DNA of 8,433 bases from JBNJEM01 sp051745935 (GTDB taxonomy: Bacteria > Planctomycetota > Planctomycetia > Pirellulales > Pirellulaceae). The stretch lies in NCBI GenBank assembly GCA_051745935.1, contig JBNJEM010000336.1, positions 1-8,433 on the forward strand, written 5' to 3'. Positions 6,711 to 8,433 of the stretch are shown piece after piece. The notes beneath the pieces are model-generated. The model saw nothing but the letters and a program-made list of their open reading frames with translations. It was not told the origin of the DNA and made no database searches. Each line of letters begins with the position of its first letter. The first letter of the stretch is position 1. Position numbers and translations under genes: made by a program.

Positions 6711-8006
6711 TTACCCCCAATTCTCACGCTGGGCCGGCCGGATGAGTGCTTCGGCCTCCGGGCAGTTCTTCGCCTTCATACCGGGCCCGTCCCACTCCAG
6801 CGTCTCGCCAACCCGGTAGGCCACTACGCCGGCCAGGACCACCTCGGTCAGGGTGGCGCCGTACTGGAAGTCGGAAGCCGTCTTGCCGCGTCCCTTGCAG
6901 GCCTCGGTCCACTCGGTGGAATGGCTTCCCGGGCGAGGGAGGGTCGGTTCGGGCATTTCGACGTTGGCGAACACCTCGGCGGGCAGGAGTTGGGTGGCGC
7001 CGCCGCGGAAATTGTAGATCAGCCGCCCGCGCTCGCCGATCACCATCACGCCATCGTTGACCCCCTCGATCACCTCGCCGGCCGGCGCCAGTTCGCCGTC
7101 GTACCAGGCCACCTCGAGCGGTTGCCCGCCGTCTTCGCGCTCGAACTGGTAACGCACGATCATCCGCTTCGGCGCGACGTGCGGATGCGGCGGCGGCCCT
7201 TCGGTTTCGATACGCACCGGGTAGCGCAAGCCCAGGCCCCAATACGGCGCGTCGAGAATGTGGCATCCCATGTCGGCGAAGTTGCCCGAGCCGAGGCCCC
7301 AGAACACGCGCCAGCTGCCCGGATGATATACCGGGTGGTACGGCCGCTCGGGCGCCGGGCCCAGCCACTGGTCCCAGTCAAGGTGGTCCGGCACGGGCGG
7401 CGTGTCGGTCGGCAGCTCGCCACCGGAGTGCCGCAGCACCTTGTGGCACGCGGTGACCACCTCCTCCACCCGACCGAGAACTCCCGCCTGAAGCAACTCG
7501 ACGACCCTCCGCAAGTGATCGGAGGCACGCACCTGGTTGCCCATCTGGGTGACCACGCCGGTCCGGGCAGCCGTCTCCGCCATCCGGCGGGCGTCGGCCA
7601 CCGAGTTGGCCAGCGGCTTCTCGCAGTAGACGTGTTTGCCCAGTTGCATGGCCGGCAGGCTGGCCGCCGCGTGCGTGTGGTCGGGCGTGCTCACCACGAC
7701 GGCGTCGATGTCCTTCTGTTCGAGCATGCGCCGGAAGTCGGCGTACTGCCGCGCGCCGGGGTACTGCTCCCCGGCGGCGGCCAGCCGGCGCCGGTCGACG
7801 TCGCACAGGGCCACGATGTTCTCGGTCCGGGCAACGGCGTTCATGTTTCCGCGTCCTTTCCCGTCGGTGCCGACGATGCCCACGCTCAACTTCTCGTTGG
7901 CCGATTGGCCCGCCGTCGCGCGGTGCGGCCCTTTCCATACCCAGGCGCCGAAGCCGGCTGCCGTAGCCGCACCGAGAAAACGCCTGCGGGTCGTTCGCAT
8001 GGTCAT
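6711..8006 (-). CDS. Tat-exported Gfo/Idh/MocA family oxidoreductase
   Basis: This 431-residue protein is a secreted NAD(P)-dependent sugar dehydrogenase-type enzyme. The start ATG 8004-8006 has GGAG seven bases upstream. A second ATG at 7998-8000 is less well spaced. Residues 7-13 (RRRFLGA) followed by AATAAGFGAWVW form a twin-arginine signal, so the enzyme is probably exported already folded with its cofactor. The Rossmann domain carries GIVGTDGKGRGN (43-54), ALCDVD (66-71), TPDHTH (107-112) and the family's EKPLA (129-133, catalytic lysine K130). The C-terminal domain has SGNFADMGCHILDAPYW (240-256), where H249 and D252 are at positions usually used for substrate binding. Length and motifs look complete. 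It is the first gene of the minus-strand group, upstream of the DUF1080 gene. In known 3-keto pathways such dehydrogenases supply 3-keto sugars to DUF1080-type hydrolases. Its substrate here is not visible from sequence. Confidence 0.92.
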   Translation of the reverse strand: MTMRTTRRRFLGAATAAGFGAWVWKGPHRATAGQSANEKLSVGIVGTDGKGRGNMNAVARTENIVALCDVDRRRLAAAGEQYPGARQYADFRRMLEQKDIDAVVVSTPDHTHAAASLPAMQLGKHVYCEKPLANSVADARRMAETAARTGVVTQMGNQVRASDHLRRVVELLQAGVLGRVEEVVTACHKVLRHSGGELPTDTPPVPDHLDWDQWLGPAPERPYHPVYHPGSWRVFWGLGSGNFADMGCHILDAPYWGLGLRYPVRIETEGPPPHPHVAPKRMIVRYQFEREDGGQPLEVAWYDGELAPAGEVIEGVNDGVMVIGERGRLIYNFRGGATQLLPAEVFANVEMPEPTLPRPGSHSTEWTEACKGRGKTASDFQYGATLTEVVLAGVVAYRVGETLEWDGPGMKAKNCPEAEALIRPAQRENWG

Positions 8007-8203
8007 TGGGAATCTCCTCGGTTGCAAGGTCAGTTGGTTTATTTGATATCACATACTGATAGGAGTTTTGCCTTCGCAGTTGACGGCTGCAAGACGAGCC
8101 CCCTGCATGGGTAGCCTTTGAGAGGCAAAGCCGACCAGCAGCCGACCAGATACCCTAAAATGGACCCGTTCAGGCGAGCGGATCCGAGGTTGGACCACCT
8201 CCC

Positions 8204-8217
8204 ACCAGTCGACTGGT
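8204..8217. promoter_or_regulatory. 14-base perfect palindrome, possible operator
   Basis: ACCAGTCGACTGGT is its own reverse complement and lies between the divergent transcription units, about 200 bases upstream of the oxidoreductase start and 170 bases upstream of the + promoter. Its size suits a dimeric regulator, but a perfect 14-mer alone is weak evidence and no partner regulator can be named. Confidence 0.3.
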
Positions 8218-8385
8218 TGTTACACCGGGACACACGCGCCCCGCTCGACATGGGTTCCGCTAATACACGATAAAACGACAGCTCTGCAGTGTGCCAGCTT
8301 CTTCGCCAGCTTCTTCGAGCTCTGAATACGGACCGAGGCATCGTCGCGCGGCCATGTCTCCCCCAACGATCGTGCTAGCAGTTAT

Positions 8386-8415
8386 TTGACAAGATGACAG
8401 CGCGGCGGGTATATT
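8386..8415 (+). promoter_or_regulatory. Near-consensus sigma-70 promoter pointing out of the window
   Basis: TTGACA (8386-8391) and TATATT (8410-8415) are separated by 18 bases on the + strand, with transcription expected to begin near 8422. This is a perfect -35 box and a five-of-six -10 box at close to optimal spacing. The gene it would drive lies beyond the right edge, divergent from the oxidoreductase. Confidence 0.6.
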
Positions 8416-8433
8416 CAGGGCAACGCGCGAACT

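Larger units (their letters stand above)
8007..8433. other. Non-coding region upstream of the oxidoreductase, with short repeats
   Basis: No gene is recognised. Short sequence elements are present: AGCCGACCAG twice, 11 bases apart (8129-8138 and 8140-8149); a perfect 14-base palindrome ACCAGTCGACTGGT (8204-8217); and a perfect tandem copy of GCCAGCTTCTTC (8293-8304 and 8305-8316). The oxidoreductase promoter should lie here on the minus strand, but I could not pick out a convincing one. A minus frame at 8039-8341 has no family-like sequence and no support. Confidence 0.55.

Noticed and set aside
6657..8114. Long + strand open frame opposite the oxidoreductase
   Set aside because: This is an antisense shadow of the Gfo/Idh/MocA gene, whose family motifs are on the minus strand.
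8039..8341. Minus-strand open frame of 100 codons upstream of the oxidoreductase
   Set aside because: No family-like sequence, no ribosome binding site of note, and it spans short repeats and the palindrome.

Overview
The window looks like a GC-rich accessory locus from a planctomycete (Pirellula/Blastopirellula-like). This rests on gene content only: a secreted PQQ-type beta-propeller, a two-part sialidase-like protein, a DUF1080 (3-keto-disaccharide hydrolase) protein and a Tat-exported Gfo/Idh/MocA oxidoreductase, all family types heavily expanded in that phylum. No rRNA, tRNA, transposase or CRISPR array was seen, so the placement is an inference.

All recognisable genes except a possible fragment at the left edge are on the minus strand, so the reading order is right to left. 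From the right: a 427-base non-coding stretch with a near-consensus outward (+) promoter at the very edge (8386-8415); an intact Tat-signal Gfo/Idh/MocA oxidoreductase (8006-6711); a 65-base palindromic repeat (6601-6665); an intact secreted DUF1080 protein (6558-5743); a broken HpcH/HpaI-type aldolase (about 5597-5389); a 3'-truncated secreted protein with a duplicated ribosome-binding-site/start segment (5131-4526); an intact 978-residue fusion of a sialidase-like Asp-box propeller and a second GH32/43-like propeller (4493-1557); a GntR/FCD regulator lacking its DNA-binding domain (1530-1093); an inverted repeat (905-1068); and a 3'-truncated PQQ-like propeller protein (847-374). At the left edge there may be the tail of a + strand gene (2-100), followed by a weak terminator (194-216).

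The three intact genes fit extracytoplasmic sugar breakdown. The oxidoreductase could oxidise a sugar to a 3-keto form, the DUF1080 protein could cleave a 3-keto glycoside, and the double-propeller protein could bind or cleave glycans. The GntR/FCD regulator and the aldolase are typical of acid-sugar catabolism, so the broken genes may be what is left of a regulated catabolic cluster.

The most striking feature is that four of the seven recognisable genes are broken at different ends, with no transposase in view. This suggests repeated small deletions or mosaic recombination. A chimeric assembly is the main alternative. I did not find clear evidence for a wholly new defence or mobile system.
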